Source: Planosporangium spinosum (lineage in GTDB: Bacteria > Actinomycetota > Actinomycetes > Mycobacteriales > Micromonosporaceae). From it: a stretch of 64,000 nt of DNA. The stretch lies in assembly GCF_049999945.1 (NCBI RefSeq), contig NZ_JBLYUB010000010.1:1-64000 (forward strand), given 5' to 3'. The first letter of the stretch is position 1; every line of letters begins with the position of its first letter. The notes beneath the pieces were generated by a model that saw nothing but the letters and a program-made list of their open reading frames with translations, ran no database searches and was not told the origin of the DNA. Positions 33,259 to 41,516 of the stretch are shown here, piece after piece. The position numbers and the translations under genes are program-made.

Positions 33259-33513
33259 TTATTCCGGGTGGTCGCCCGGAGGCGTGGTGGCCGGCGCGGA
33301 CCGTTGCGGGCGGATCACCGCCACGCCCCGGTCGAGGTCGATGCCGCCGGCGTGGGAGACGTCGATCCGGCGTCGCTTCTGCTCCTCGACGTGCTCGGTC
33401 TGCTTGTGCTTCGACGGCCGGAACAGCCCGTCGATCTCGGCAAGACCCGCGGAGACCATGCTCGTGGCGCTACTGTCCTCGTCACCTCCGCGCAACCATC
33501 GCATGAACCCCAT
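33259..33513 (-). CDS. small hypothetical protein, possibly DUF6191-like
   Basis: An 84-residue protein read from ATG 33513, with GGGAGG upstream. Visible elements are MGFMRWLRGGDEDS, GLAEIDGLFRPSKHKQTEHV and a C-terminal GGIDLDRGVAVIRPQRS. The layout of a short N-terminus, an LFxPSKxxQ segment and an IDLDxGVAVIRP end is shared by small actinobacterial proteins of unknown function. It is divergent from the nuclease gene. Confidence 0.6.
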   Translation of the reverse strand: MGFMRWLRGGDEDSSATSMVSAGLAEIDGLFRPSKHKQTEHVEEQKRRRIDVSHAGGIDLDRGVAVIRPQRSAPATTPPGDHPE

Positions 33514-33632
33514 GGGACCTCCCGGTGCCGCCACTGCGGAAGCTGGCCACGCCACCGTGGCGCGTCGGACGCAAACCGCACCGCCACGATGGCGGTCGGA
33601 CAAGTGTCGCACCCGGGTGGCAGGATCGTCAC

Positions 33633-34607
33633 GTGCCCAACCAGCGGCCGACCCGCGCATCCGCCCCCGCCCCATCCGTCGAGCCGGACGGTCAGCTGGG
33701 CCTCTTCGCCGCGCCCAAGCGGCTGTTCAGCTGTACGCCGAGCCGGCTGGGGGCGTACGAGGACTGTCCCCGCCGCTACCGGTACACCTACGTCGACCGG
33801 CCGGCGCCGCGTCGCGGGCCGCCCTGGGCGCACAACTCCCTCGGCGCGAGCGTGCACACGGCGCTGAAGAACTGGTACGCGCTGCCCGTGCCCGAGCGCA
33901 CCCCGGTGGCTCTGCCAAGGCTCTTGCGCGCCACCTGGGTCACCGAGGGCTACCGCGACGAGGAGCAGGAGCGGGAGGCGTTCCACCGCGCCCTGGGGTG
34001 GCTGGAGGCCTACGTGGCGGGCCTGGACCCCGACGCCGAACCGGTCGGCGTGGAGCGGGTGGTCGCCGCGCGGACCGAGGTGCTGGCGCTGTCGGGGCGG
34101 GTGGACCGCATCGACCAGGTCGGCGACGAGCTGGTGATCGTCGACTACAAGACCGGGCGCGCCGACCTCGACAGCGACGACGCGCGCGGCTCGCGGGCGC
34201 TGGCCCTGTACGCGTACGCCGCGGAGCGGGTGTTCCGGCGCCGTTGCCGTCGGGTCGAGTTGCACCACCTGCCGACCGGCACCGTGGCCGCACACGAGCA
34301 CACCGAGGAGTCCCTGGCCAGGCATCTGCGCCGGGCCGAGCAGACCGCTCAGGACGCGATCGCCGCGGAGGAGGCGGTGGCGGCCGGTGCCGACCCGGAC
34401 GAGGCGTTCCCCACCACGCCGGGGCCGATCTGCTCCTGGTGCGACTTCCGGCGGGTCTGCCCGGCCGGTGCCGGCGCCTCCGAGCGCGAGCCGTGGGCCG
34501 CGATCGAGCGCCACTCGGCCGCCGGGACGGAGGGCGACACCGCACTGGCCGGAGGCGGCGGAGGAGGACAGCGGGGGCCGGAGCAGGCGGGGGAGCAGCG
34601 CGGCTAG
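33633..34607 (+). CDS. RecB-like PD-(D/E)XK nuclease with Fe-S-type cysteines
   Basis: A 324-residue nuclease of the PD-(D/E)XK/Cas4-RecB superfamily. It has CTPSRLGAYEDCPRRYRYTY near 29-48, the metal site SGRVDRIDQVGDELVIVDYKTG (GxVDRID, then the D-x-K of VDYKTG), the helix QxxxYAYAAERVF and a C-terminal Cys group CSWCDFRRVCP. The N-terminal Cys with this trio suits an AddB/Cas4-like 4Fe-4S cluster. No CRISPR or recBCD partner is present; actinobacteria often carry this gene alone. GTG 33633 has AGGA upstream. It overlaps the opposite-strand MpaB-like gene by 4 bases (CTAG). Confidence 0.87.
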   Translation: MPNQRPTRASAPAPSVEPDGQLGLFAAPKRLFSCTPSRLGAYEDCPRRYRYTYVDRPAPRRGPPWAHNSLGASVHTALKNWYALPVPERTPVALPRLLRATWVTEGYRDEEQEREAFHRALGWLEAYVAGLDPDAEPVGVERVVAARTEVLALSGRVDRIDQVGDELVIVDYKTGRADLDSDDARGSRALALYAYAAERVFRRRCRRVELHHLPTGTVAAHEHTEESLARHLRRAEQTAQDAIAAEEAVAAGADPDEAFPTTPGPICSWCDFRRVCPAGAGASEREPWAAIERHSAAGTEGDTALAGGGGGGQRGPEQAGEQRG

Positions 34608-35452
34608 GCGGCCGGGGCGGCGTTGGCGGCCAGTGCGGCCCGCGCCATCGCCGACCTGTAGATCGGCCCCTCGAACAGGCGACGGGGCAGGGTCCGGAGG
34701 GTGAGGCGCAGCGCGCGGGTCGACAGCGACGCGGTCAGGTCGGTGCCGGGCAGGTTCGGCAGGCCGTACAGCGTGCGTGCCCAGGGCGGCAGCAGGCCGA
34801 CCGCGAGCGCGGCGAGCCCCGCCCAGCCGGCGCGTGCCGGGGTGTACCCGAGACCCCACGGCATCGGGGGCACGCTCAGGAACAGCAGGCTCTCCGCTGC
34901 CTCGCGGGTCATCCGCAACCGGGGGAGCACCTCCCGGTAGTAGTCGGCCACCTCGCCGACGGAGCCGGGCACGTCGTCCGGTGCCAGGCCGACCAGTTCG
35001 GCGGCCCGCCGCTGCTCGTGGACGTACCGGTCGGCCTCGGCGTCGGTGAGCGCCAGGCCGGCCCGGCGGGCGATGGTCAGGAACGAGTCGATCTCGGTGA
35101 CGTGTACCCAGCGGAGCAGGTCCGGCTCGTCGATGCGGAACCGCTCTCCGGTGTCGGGATCGGTCGCCGACATGCGTGCGTGCAACGCACGCAGCCGGTC
35201 ACCGGCGTACCGTGCCTCGGCGGTCGTGCCGTACACCACCGTGGCGACGTAGATCGCCGTGCGTTCCAGCCGACCCCACGGGTCGGACCGGTACCCGGAG
35301 TTCTGCGCGACGCCGGCCATCGCCCGCGGATGCACGGTCTGCAGGTACAGCGCCCGCAGGCCGCCCAGGGCGAGGATCGGTTCCGCGTGCACCCGCCAGG
35401 TCACCGAGCCGGGGCCGAACAGCCCCAGATCGTCCGCCGTACCAGTGCTCAT
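34604..35452 (-). CDS. MpaB-family oxygenase-like protein (DUF2236)
   Basis: A 282-residue protein of the latex-clearing/MpaB (DUF2236) family, whose characterised members bind haem b. The N-terminal GPGSVTWRVHAEPILALGG and LYLQTVHPRAMAGVAQNS contain the conserved His residues. VYGTTAEA, RWVHVTEIDSFLTI and PMPWGLGY follow in the family order. It is transcribed after the Fur-type regulator gene with a 20-base gap, so iron- or haem-linked control is plausible. The substrate is unknown. Confidence 0.85.
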   Translation of the reverse strand: MSTGTADDLGLFGPGSVTWRVHAEPILALGGLRALYLQTVHPRAMAGVAQNSGYRSDPWGRLERTAIYVATVVYGTTAEARYAGDRLRALHARMSATDPDTGERFRIDEPDLLRWVHVTEIDSFLTIARRAGLALTDAEADRYVHEQRRAAELVGLAPDDVPGSVGEVADYYREVLPRLRMTREAAESLLFLSVPPMPWGLGYTPARAGWAGLAALAVGLLPPWARTLYGLPNLPGTDLTASLSTRALRLTLRTLPRRLFEGPIYRSAMARAALAANAAPAA

Positions 35453-35472
35453 GCGGCCAGCGTGCCACGAAC

Positions 35473-35898
35473 TCAGTCGTCGGCGCGCCGGGCCTGGCAC
35501 TGCGGGCACAGGCCCCAGAACGTGACCTCGGCCTCGTCGAGTTCGTACCCGTGCAGTTGGGAGGGGTCCAGGCAGGGCGCGGAGCCGACGGCGCAGTCCA
35601 CGTCGGCGATCGCGAGGCAGCCTCGGCACACGATGTGGTGGTGGTTGTCGCCGACGCGGCGTTCGAACCGGGCGGGACCGCCGGCCGGCTCGATCCGCCG
35701 GGCCAGGCCGGCCCGGGACAGGGCGGCCAGTACGTCGTAGACGGCCTGTACCGAGATGGAGTCCAGCCGGGTGCGCACCTTCGCCGTGATCTGCTCCACG
35801 TCGAGGTGTCCGTGGTCGTTCTCGAGGACCTCGAGGACGGCAAGGCGCTGCCGGGTGACCCGCAGACCGCGGGACCGTAGCACTTCTTCGCCGGACAT
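35473..35898 (-). CDS. Fur-family transcriptional regulator
   Basis: A 141-residue Fur/PerR-type repressor. The winged helix is RVTRQRLAVLEVLENDHGHL followed by ISVQAVYDVLAALSRAGLA. The regulatory metal site is DNHHHIVCRGC, and CPQC near the end completes a structural zinc site. It is closest in style to FurA proteins, which usually control katG. No catalase gene is here; instead it heads a unit with the MpaB-like gene. The sensed signal (iron or peroxide) cannot be decided. Confidence 0.88.
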   Translation of the reverse strand: MSGEEVLRSRGLRVTRQRLAVLEVLENDHGHLDVEQITAKVRTRLDSISVQAVYDVLAALSRAGLARRIEPAGGPARFERRVGDNHHHIVCRGCLAIADVDCAVGSAPCLDPSQLHGYELDEAEVTFWGLCPQCQARRADD

Positions 35899-35980
35899 CC
35901 ATCCATCAGAACACGCGGGATGCCGCTGCTCAAGGGAGCCTGGTCACAGTCGTGCCCATTTTGTCGGTGTTATGCCGCTA

Positions 35981-36074
35981 ACGCCGTCGGGCGAGACGTG
36001 GACGCCGTCAGACGAGACGTGGACGCGGTCGGAAGAGACGTGGAGGCCGTCGGCGACGGCATGGACGTCGTCAC
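35981..36074. repeat. 21-bp tandem repeat, 4.5 copies
   Basis: Units at 35981, 36002, 36023, 36044 and a partial at 36065 begin ACGCCGTCGGGCGAGACG. Divergence between copies is 2-6 bases. The repeat lies upstream of the Fur gene and touches the end of the next leftward gene. One frame reads a seven-residue RDVDAVG repeat, but no real gene is supported. Confidence 0.85.
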
Positions 36075-36496
36075 AAGAACAGCGCACGGCCGCACAGCAC
36101 CAGCATCAGGACGATCATGACGGCGCCGCCCACCAGGGCGACGCCGAGCGTGACCGTACGGGCCCGCTGCTCGGCCTCGTCCATCGCGGGCGGGTCCTGG
36201 GCCGGCAGTCTTCTGGGCGGCGGCGCCTGTACGACCAGACGTGGCCGCCAACCGGCGGGCGGCCGGTTGGTCGGCGGCGGCCCGGTGTACGCCACCGGCT
36301 CGCGCGCGGGTACGGCGCCGGGTGGCGGTATCAGTGACGGGGTCCCGGTGTCAGGGCGTCGCCACTGCGCATCCGCGTCGTCGCCGGGTCCGGGCCGCCC
36401 GGCGGGGCTGGTCTGCGGGCCGGGCCCGGCGTAAGGGCCGGGCCGCTCGGCGGGGCTTTGCGGGCCGGACCGGTCGTCGGCGCTCGGGCTGCTCAC
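36071..36496 (-). CDS. Pro-rich protein with C-terminal membrane anchor
   Basis: A 141-residue protein. The first 105 residues are Pro/Gly-rich and disordered (PAERPGPYAGPGPQTSPAG), with a basic patch (WRPRLVVQAPPPRRLPAQ). One C-terminal membrane helix follows (VTLGVALVGGAVMIVLMLVL), ending CGRALFL. This is tail-anchored topology with the bulk in the cytoplasm. Start GTG 36496. No family was recognised. Confidence 0.65.
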   Translation of the reverse strand: MSSPSADDRSGPQSPAERPGPYAGPGPQTSPAGRPGPGDDADAQWRRPDTGTPSLIPPPGAVPAREPVAYTGPPPTNRPPAGWRPRLVVQAPPPRRLPAQDPPAMDEAEQRARTVTLGVALVGGAVMIVLMLVLCGRALFL

Positions 36497-36523
36497 GGGC
36501 CCGACGCTACCGGACGCCGGTGC

Positions 36524-36679
36524 TCACTCCTCGGCGTCGTCGCCGAACAGTTCGGCCAGCGGTACCGCGACGGTGGACTCGTCGGCCCAGGTCGGGGCCG
36601 GCGGCCGGCTCGGCGCGGCGCTCTTCGTGCCGAAGGGGGCCGGCACGTCGATGTTCGGGGGCTGCTCCTCGATACCCAT
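36524..36679 (-). CDS. small acidic protein, 51 residues
   Basis: ATG 36679 with AAGGG upstream encodes a 51-residue protein: MGIEEQPPNIDVPAPFGTKS, a Pro-rich middle, then TVAVPLAELFGDDAEE. G+C at third codon positions is very high, as in real genes here. It lies between the tail-anchored protein gene and a divergent small gene. No family is known to me; the conserved-looking VPLAELFGDD end suggests a peptide docking segment. Confidence 0.55.
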   Translation of the reverse strand: MGIEEQPPNIDVPAPFGTKSAAPSRPPAPTWADESTVAVPLAELFGDDAEE

Positions 36680-36773
36680 GGAGATTCCCTTCGATGGGTG
36701 ACCGCACCAGTGTGCGGCACACCGCCCGGGGACGGAACCCTCATATCTGGGCGCATGCGACTACGCTGCGTGT

Positions 36774-36962
36774 GTGTCTCGCAGAACCGAAGAGCCCGAC
36801 TACCGGCCCGAATCCGCCGACGATCACCGCGAGGTGGCCTTCGTCGACGACCTGGTGATCCTGCCCGACCAGACCGGCGACGACACCGACGCCGGCTGGG
36901 GGGAGCGCGCCAGCAGCAACGACGAGCGTCTGCTGGCCGACCGGCCGCCGCACTGGGGCTGA
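36774..36962 (+). CDS. small acidic hypothetical protein, 62 residues
   Basis: Starts at GTG 36774. It has no ribosome site, but TACGCT (36759-36764) sits about 9 bases ahead, a spacing expected for a leaderless mRNA. The protein is acidic with EVAFVDDLVILPDQTGDDTD in the centre and ends ADRPPHWG. It is divergent from the 51-residue gene. It resembles small actinobacterial proteins without a domain name. Confidence 0.55.
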   Translation: MSRRTEEPDYRPESADDHREVAFVDDLVILPDQTGDDTDAGWGERASSNDERLLADRPPHWG

Positions 36963-37079
36963 CGCCGCGCGTCGAGGTTGACGCCACCCGTTCCCGCGGG
37001 CCGGCGTCCGTCGTTTCGTAGAGGCTGCCGCCGCCCGCCGCCCGCCGCCCGGGGCCGGGTTGCTCCATGCGTTGATCGG

Positions 37080-37154
37080 CCCGGGTACGGGGTCAGCCCG
37101 TGTGCCGGGTCAGTGGTCAGCCCGGGTACGGCGTCAGCCCGTGTGCCGGGTCAG
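37080..37154. repeat. 34-bp direct repeat at the end of the FmdB-type gene
   Basis: Two 34-base copies (37080-37113 and 37121-37154, one mismatch, starting CCCGGGTACGG) are separated by TGGTCAG. The stop codon of the zinc-ribbon gene is inside the right-hand copy. Confidence 0.8.
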
Positions 37155-37477
37155 CTCGCCGAGGTCGAGCCGGCGGGGGTCTTGTTGGACGTGGTATCCG
37201 ATGGGCTCGCCGCGGGCTTGCTCTCGGCCGCCGGCTTCGAGGTCTCGCCGCCTCCGGAGCTGGCCTTCGAGGAGCTGGTCGTCGAGGACGACGACGAGTT
37301 CGAGCGGGAGTCGGTGCGGTAGAAGCCCGAGCCCTTGAACACGATGCCCACCGCCGAGAACTGCTTACGCAGCTTGCCCGCGCACTCGGGGCACTCGGTC
37401 AGCGGCTCGTCGCTGAACGACTGAACCGCTTCGAGCTGGTGGCCGCACGCGGTGCACGCGTACTGGTAGGTGGGCAC
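37151..37477 (-). CDS. FmdB-type zinc-ribbon protein
   Basis: A 108-residue protein. The N-terminal FmdB domain is PTYQYACTACGHQLEAVQSF with a second CPECAGKL pair, giving a four-Cys zinc ribbon, then KQFSAVGIVFKGSGFYRTDS. The remaining 50 residues are a Ser/Thr/Lys low-complexity tail. GTG 37477 follows GGAGG. It lies after the cyclo-ligase gene on the same strand, a conserved actinobacterial neighbourhood. Its function, possibly regulatory, is unproven. Confidence 0.88.
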   Translation of the reverse strand: MPTYQYACTACGHQLEAVQSFSDEPLTECPECAGKLRKQFSAVGIVFKGSGFYRTDSRSNSSSSSTTSSSKASSGGGETSKPAAESKPAASPSDTTSNKTPAGSTSAS

Positions 37478-37527
37478 GGCAGCCTCCGGGATGTTGGCAC
37501 TCGGGGTCTTCGAGTGCCAATGGTGCG

Positions 37528-38103
37528 TCATCGGGGCCGGTTTCGTCCAGTGTGAGCCACCAGACGTACGCCCGAGGGCGTGACCACCGCGTCCACCGGT
37601 CGGTCGTGCGGCTCGGCCGGTAGCCACTCCATGAGTTCGCCGTCGTAGAGCGGGACGACCACGACGGCCGACGGCGACACCCGGGCCAGTGCCCGGTCGT
37701 ACGAGCCGCCGCCGCGGCCGAGTCGGACGCCGTCGGTCGACACCGCCAGTGCCGGGGCCACCACCAGGTCGGCCCCGGCGATCGCATCGACGCCGAGGCG
37801 GGGGCCGTCGGGTTCGGACAGCCCGTACCGGCCGGGGACGAGGGGGGCGGGGTACGAGGCCCAGTCGAGATCGAGGTCGGTGCGCAGGACCGGCAGGAGC
37901 ACCCGACCGGCCCCGGGCAGGTCGGGCAGGAGGTGGCCGCCCGGTTCACCGACCATCGGCAGGTACGCGCAGACGGTGTCGGGTCCGACCGTGGCGACCA
38001 CCGTGGCGAGGGTGGCCCGGATCGCGGCGTCGGCGTCCGCTCGTGCCCGCGGTGACAGTGTCCCGCGCGCGGCGAGCACCGCCGGGCGGATCTCCTGCTT
38101 CAC
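37528..38103 (-). CDS. 5-formyltetrahydrofolate cyclo-ligase
   Basis: A 191-residue enzyme that converts 5-formyl-THF to 5,10-methenyl-THF with ATP. The family motifs are present: basic KQEIRPAVLAARG at the N-terminus, VCAYLPMVGEPGGH and the ATP/substrate loop LGRGGGSYDRAL. GTG 38103 gives the usual length. It is divergent from the GGDEF gene and belongs to the cyclo-ligase/galU/glp neighbourhood conserved in actinobacteria. Confidence 0.9.
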   Translation of the reverse strand: MKQEIRPAVLAARGTLSPRARADADAAIRATLATVVATVGPDTVCAYLPMVGEPGGHLLPDLPGAGRVLLPVLRTDLDLDWASYPAPLVPGRYGLSEPDGPRLGVDAIAGADLVVAPALAVSTDGVRLGRGGGSYDRALARVSPSAVVVVPLYDGELMEWLPAEPHDRPVDAVVTPSGVRLVAHTGRNRPR

Positions 38104-38267
38104 GCGTCCCGGCGCGGCACACACGGTAACGTCATCTTTTCGGGCTAAGATGCACAGACTAGATAAACCGGACACCAAGGACCTCAGCGGTAGTCAGTGG
38201 AACGCCGTACGTTATGACAGCATCACACGAGCGTGACCAAACGACCCCGCTGACGCCGGGAGGACGA

Positions 38268-40457
38268 GTGACGCTGCGCACGCGGTTGACGGCCGCGTTT
38301 CTCGCGGTCGTCCTCGGTCCTGTGCTGCTCGGGGCCGGTTTCGTGGCGGTGACCGTCAATGCCGTCGGTGATGGCCGCGCCGCCGAACGGCTCGATCTGG
38401 CCGCCACCGGGCTGCGTACCGCAGTGAATTCGCTCTGCCAGCGACTGCGTACCGCGGCGGAGGCGGCGGCCGTCCTCGGCGGCAGTCTCGACCCCGCCGC
38501 CGCGCAGCGGGTCGTCGACCGGCAGCTCGCCGGTGCGGTCCAGTTGGTCGACCCGGCCGGCACGGTCGTCTACACCGCCGGCACGCTGCCGGGGCGGCCG
38601 TGGGCGGACTGCACAGGCACCGCCGGCTCCGGTACCGCGGAGTTCGCCGCCGTCGCCGCGAGCGTCGAGGTGGTCGACGCCGGCGGCAAGCCGCTCGGGC
38701 GTGCGTACGCCGTGGAGCCGGTCGACCGCACACTGGTGCGCCGGCTCGCGACCGCGGCCGGGGCGGCGGTGACGGTGCGGCACGCGGACCGCCGCTGGAC
38801 CACCGAGCGCGACGCCGACCTCGACCAGGTCATCCGGGCAGCCGACGCGCTGCGGCCGGGCACCGCCACCCGCACCGACGGCGGCCGCGCGGTCCGCCGG
38901 ATCGACCCGGGCCCGGGACAGCCGCTGCCGCTCGCGCTGTCGGTACCCCGCGAACAGCCGCGCAGCCTGTACGCGGTCCTCGTTGCCGTGGTGGCCGGCA
39001 CCGCGCTGCTGTCGGTGCTGGCGGCGCGGTGGCTGGCCCGCTCGACGGCCCGGCCGCTGACCGAACTGTCCCACGCCGTCGAACGGGCGGCCGGCGGCGA
39101 CCTGAGCGTGCGGGTACCGGTCCGCAGCCGCGACGAGGTCGGCCGGCTGGGCGCCACGTTCAACCGGATGGCCCGCGAGATGCAGGACTACCTGCAGGCG
39201 CTCACGGCCAGCCGGGACCAGTTGCGCGGGCATCTCGGACTGCTCGGCGACACCCTGTCCAGCACCCACGACGTCGACCGGATCCTCGAGGTGATCCTGG
39301 CCAGCGCGCTGTCGGCGACCGGTGCGCGCGCCGGCGTGCTGCTGCTGAGCGACCCGGCGACCGGCATCCTGGTCGGCCGGTGCGCGGAAGGGCTGGCCGA
39401 CCAGGACGCCGGCGGCGCCCCGTTCACGGCCGAGGAGCTGCGGATCCGGATGGGGGAGGGGCTGCTCGGCACGGTGGCCGCCAGCGGCGAGGCGCGCCGG
39501 GGCGTGATCGAGCGCGACGGCCCCCGGCCGGCCCCGAACGAGCCGCGCTGCCGCACGTACGTGGTGGTGCCGTTCACCGCGCCCGGCCTGAGCCCCGTCG
39601 CCGGCCCCACCGGCGGCCTGAGCCCGGCCGCCGCCGAGGCGACCCCGGAGTTCGGCGCGCCGGCGCCGTCGCGCGGGGTGCTGGCGCTGTACGACCGGCA
39701 CGGCTTCGACGAGTTCGACGACGCCGACCTGGTGACGCTGCGGACGTTCGCCGGCCAGGCCGCGGTCGCGCTGGACAACGTCCGGGTGCACCAGGAGGCG
39801 CAGCGGCTGTCGCTGACCGACCCGCTGACCGGGCTGTCCAACTACCGGTACCTCACGGACGCGCTGCGCCGCGAGGTGGAGCGGTCCAGCCGCTTCGGCC
39901 GCCGGCTCGCCGTGCTCGCGCTGGACCTCGACCGCTTCAAGGAGGTCAACGACACGTACGGGCACGCGGCCGGCGACGCCGTCCTCGCCGAGTTCGCCCG
40001 CCGGGTACGCGTCGAGATCCGCGAGGTCGACCTCGCGTTCCGGCAGGGCGGCGAGGAGTTCGTGGTGATCCTGCCCGAGACCGACGCCGCCGGCGGCGTC
40101 GTGGTGGCCGACCGGCTGGCCGCGGCGATCCGGCGCACCCCGGTGTTCGTCCGGTCCGCCCGGTCGGGGCAGGCGGTGCGGATTCCGGTGACCGTGTCGA
40201 TCGGGATCGCGGTCTACCCGGACCACGGCGCCACCGGCGCGGCCGTGCTCGAAGCGGCAGATGACGCGCTCTACCAGGCAAAATCGGGTGGGAGGGATAC
40301 GTTCCGGGTGGCCCGGCCCCGCGCGGAGGTCACCATTGCCGCACGCGTGGGCGGTACCGGATCGGACGGGACGGCCGACAACGCGGATGCGGTGGCCGTC
40401 ACGTCGGGCGGCGCGCCCAACGTGCCACAGACGCCGCGACGCAGCCATGGCGGTTAG
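38268..40457 (+). CDS. membrane diguanylate cyclase (HAMP-GAF-GGDEF)
   Basis: A 729-residue protein. It has a first membrane helix (LTAAFLAVVLGPVLLGAGF, about 7-27), an extracytoplasmic sensor of about 200 residues, a second helix (AVLVAVVAGTALLSVLAARW) and a HAMP domain with RPLTELSHAVERAAGGDLSV. A GAF domain (about 350-525) precedes a complete GGDEF domain. The active-site loop is RQGGEEFVVILPE near 592-604, and REVD five residues before GGEEF is the product-inhibition I-site RxxD, so it should make c-di-GMP. GTG 38268 follows GGGAGGACGA; the frame is open upstream to 38214. It is inserted between the cyclo-ligase and galU genes. Confidence 0.9.
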   Translation: MTLRTRLTAAFLAVVLGPVLLGAGFVAVTVNAVGDGRAAERLDLAATGLRTAVNSLCQRLRTAAEAAAVLGGSLDPAAAQRVVDRQLAGAVQLVDPAGTVVYTAGTLPGRPWADCTGTAGSGTAEFAAVAASVEVVDAGGKPLGRAYAVEPVDRTLVRRLATAAGAAVTVRHADRRWTTERDADLDQVIRAADALRPGTATRTDGGRAVRRIDPGPGQPLPLALSVPREQPRSLYAVLVAVVAGTALLSVLAARWLARSTARPLTELSHAVERAAGGDLSVRVPVRSRDEVGRLGATFNRMAREMQDYLQALTASRDQLRGHLGLLGDTLSSTHDVDRILEVILASALSATGARAGVLLLSDPATGILVGRCAEGLADQDAGGAPFTAEELRIRMGEGLLGTVAASGEARRGVIERDGPRPAPNEPRCRTYVVVPFTAPGLSPVAGPTGGLSPAAAEATPEFGAPAPSRGVLALYDRHGFDEFDDADLVTLRTFAGQAAVALDNVRVHQEAQRLSLTDPLTGLSNYRYLTDALRREVERSSRFGRRLAVLALDLDRFKEVNDTYGHAAGDAVLAEFARRVRVEIREVDLAFRQGGEEFVVILPETDAAGGVVVADRLAAAIRRTPVFVRSARSGQAVRIPVTVSIGIAVYPDHGATGAAVLEAADDALYQAKSGGRDTFRVARPRAEVTIAARVGGTGSDGTADNADAVAVTSGGAPNVPQTPRRSHGG

Positions 40458-40466
40458 TCTCCGGAC

Positions 40467-41453
40467 ATGGTCGAGAGCGCGCGTACAACCACGGAAACCA
40501 TCGGCGACCCGTTGCCGTCCATTTCGGAACACCGCCGCGCGGTCAAGGCTGTCATTCCGGCAGCCGGCCTCGCCACCCGTTTCTTACCGGCCACCAAGGC
40601 AGTTCCCAAGGAACTGCTGCCCGTGGTGGACCGGCCGGTCCTGGAGTACATCGTCGAGGAGGCGGCCCACGCCGGGATCACCGACGTGCTGCTCATCACC
40701 GGGCGGGGCAAGACCTCGATGGTGGACCACTTCGACCGCCGGCCTGACCTGGAGGCCCGGCTCATCGAGAAAGGTGACGAGGAGCGGCTCGCCGCGGTCA
40801 AGCGCCCCAGTGAGCTGGCCGAGATCTACACCTGCCGGCAGCACGAGCCGCTGGGCCTGGGCCACGCGGTCGGCAGTGGCGAGTCCCATGTCGCCGGCGA
40901 ACCGTTCGCGGTGCTGCTCGGTGACGAGTTCGTCGACGAGTCGTCACCGCTGCTGCCGGCGATGCTGGACCTGCAGGCCCGTACCGGCGGGATCGTGCTC
41001 GCCTTCATCGAGGTCGAACCCGACGAGGTGCGCCGGTACGGCATCGCCTCGATCGAGCCGGCCGAACCCGGCCTGCCCGATCTGGGCCACGAAGTGGTAC
41101 GAGTCACAGGTCTGGTGGAGAAGCCCACACCCGAGGCGGCCCCGAGCAATCTCGCCGTGGTCGGTCGGTACGTGCTTCCGCCCACCATCTTCGACGCGAT
41201 CAAGCGGACCGAGCCCGGCAGCGGCGGGGAGATCCAGCTCACCGACGCGATGGCACTGCTGCTCGCCGAGGGGACACCGGTGCACGGTGTCATTTACCGG
41301 GGCATCCGGTACGACACCGGGCAGCCACTCGGATATCTGCAGGCGGTTGTCCAGTTGGCGACGCTGCGGGCGGATATCGGACCGGCATTCAAGACGTGGC
41401 TGCGCGGGTTCGTGGACGCAATTGATGATTCTGAAGGCTCCGCGGAGTCATAG
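40467..41453 (+). CDS. galU: UTP-glucose-1-phosphate uridylyltransferase
   Basis: A 328-residue nucleotidyltransferase making UDP-glucose for envelope glycans. The nucleotide loop is AVIPAAGLATRFLPATKAVP, followed by KELLPVVDRPVLEYIVEEA, GRGKTSMVDHFD, GHAVGSGESHVAGEPFAVLL and GRYVLPPTIFDAI, all in GalU order. It starts 9 bases after the GGDEF gene stop and is followed by glp, so they may share transcripts. The order galU-glp-acetyltransferase-sepX is conserved in actinobacteria. Confidence 0.92.
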   Translation: MVESARTTTETIGDPLPSISEHRRAVKAVIPAAGLATRFLPATKAVPKELLPVVDRPVLEYIVEEAAHAGITDVLLITGRGKTSMVDHFDRRPDLEARLIEKGDEERLAAVKRPSELAEIYTCRQHEPLGLGHAVGSGESHVAGEPFAVLLGDEFVDESSPLLPAMLDLQARTGGIVLAFIEVEPDEVRRYGIASIEPAEPGLPDLGHEVVRVTGLVEKPTPEAAPSNLAVVGRYVLPPTIFDAIKRTEPGSGGEIQLTDAMALLLAEGTPVHGVIYRGIRYDTGQPLGYLQAVVQLATLRADIGPAFKTWLRGFVDAIDDSEGSAES

Positions 41454-41516
41454 CCGCCCGAGACCCTCGGGATATGGCCGGCAGGAGAGTTCGAGATTGG
41501 AAAGGAGGCGAGCGGT

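Noticed and set aside
33633..34607. Cas4 of a CRISPR system
   Set aside because: The PD-(D/E)XK and Cys arrangement is similar, but there is no array or other cas gene, and the length and context fit the stand-alone actinobacterial RecB-like family.
35920..36120. Rightward frame with an RDVDAVG heptad repeat
   Set aside because: The heptad is just the 21-base tandem repeat read in one frame; no ribosome site, and it overlaps the end of a better supported gene.
38223..40532. Very long open frame antisense to the GGDEF gene (769 codons)
   Set aside because: It mirrors the G+C-rich third-position pattern of the real gene, is Arg/Gly/Ala-rich and has no ribosome site or domain.
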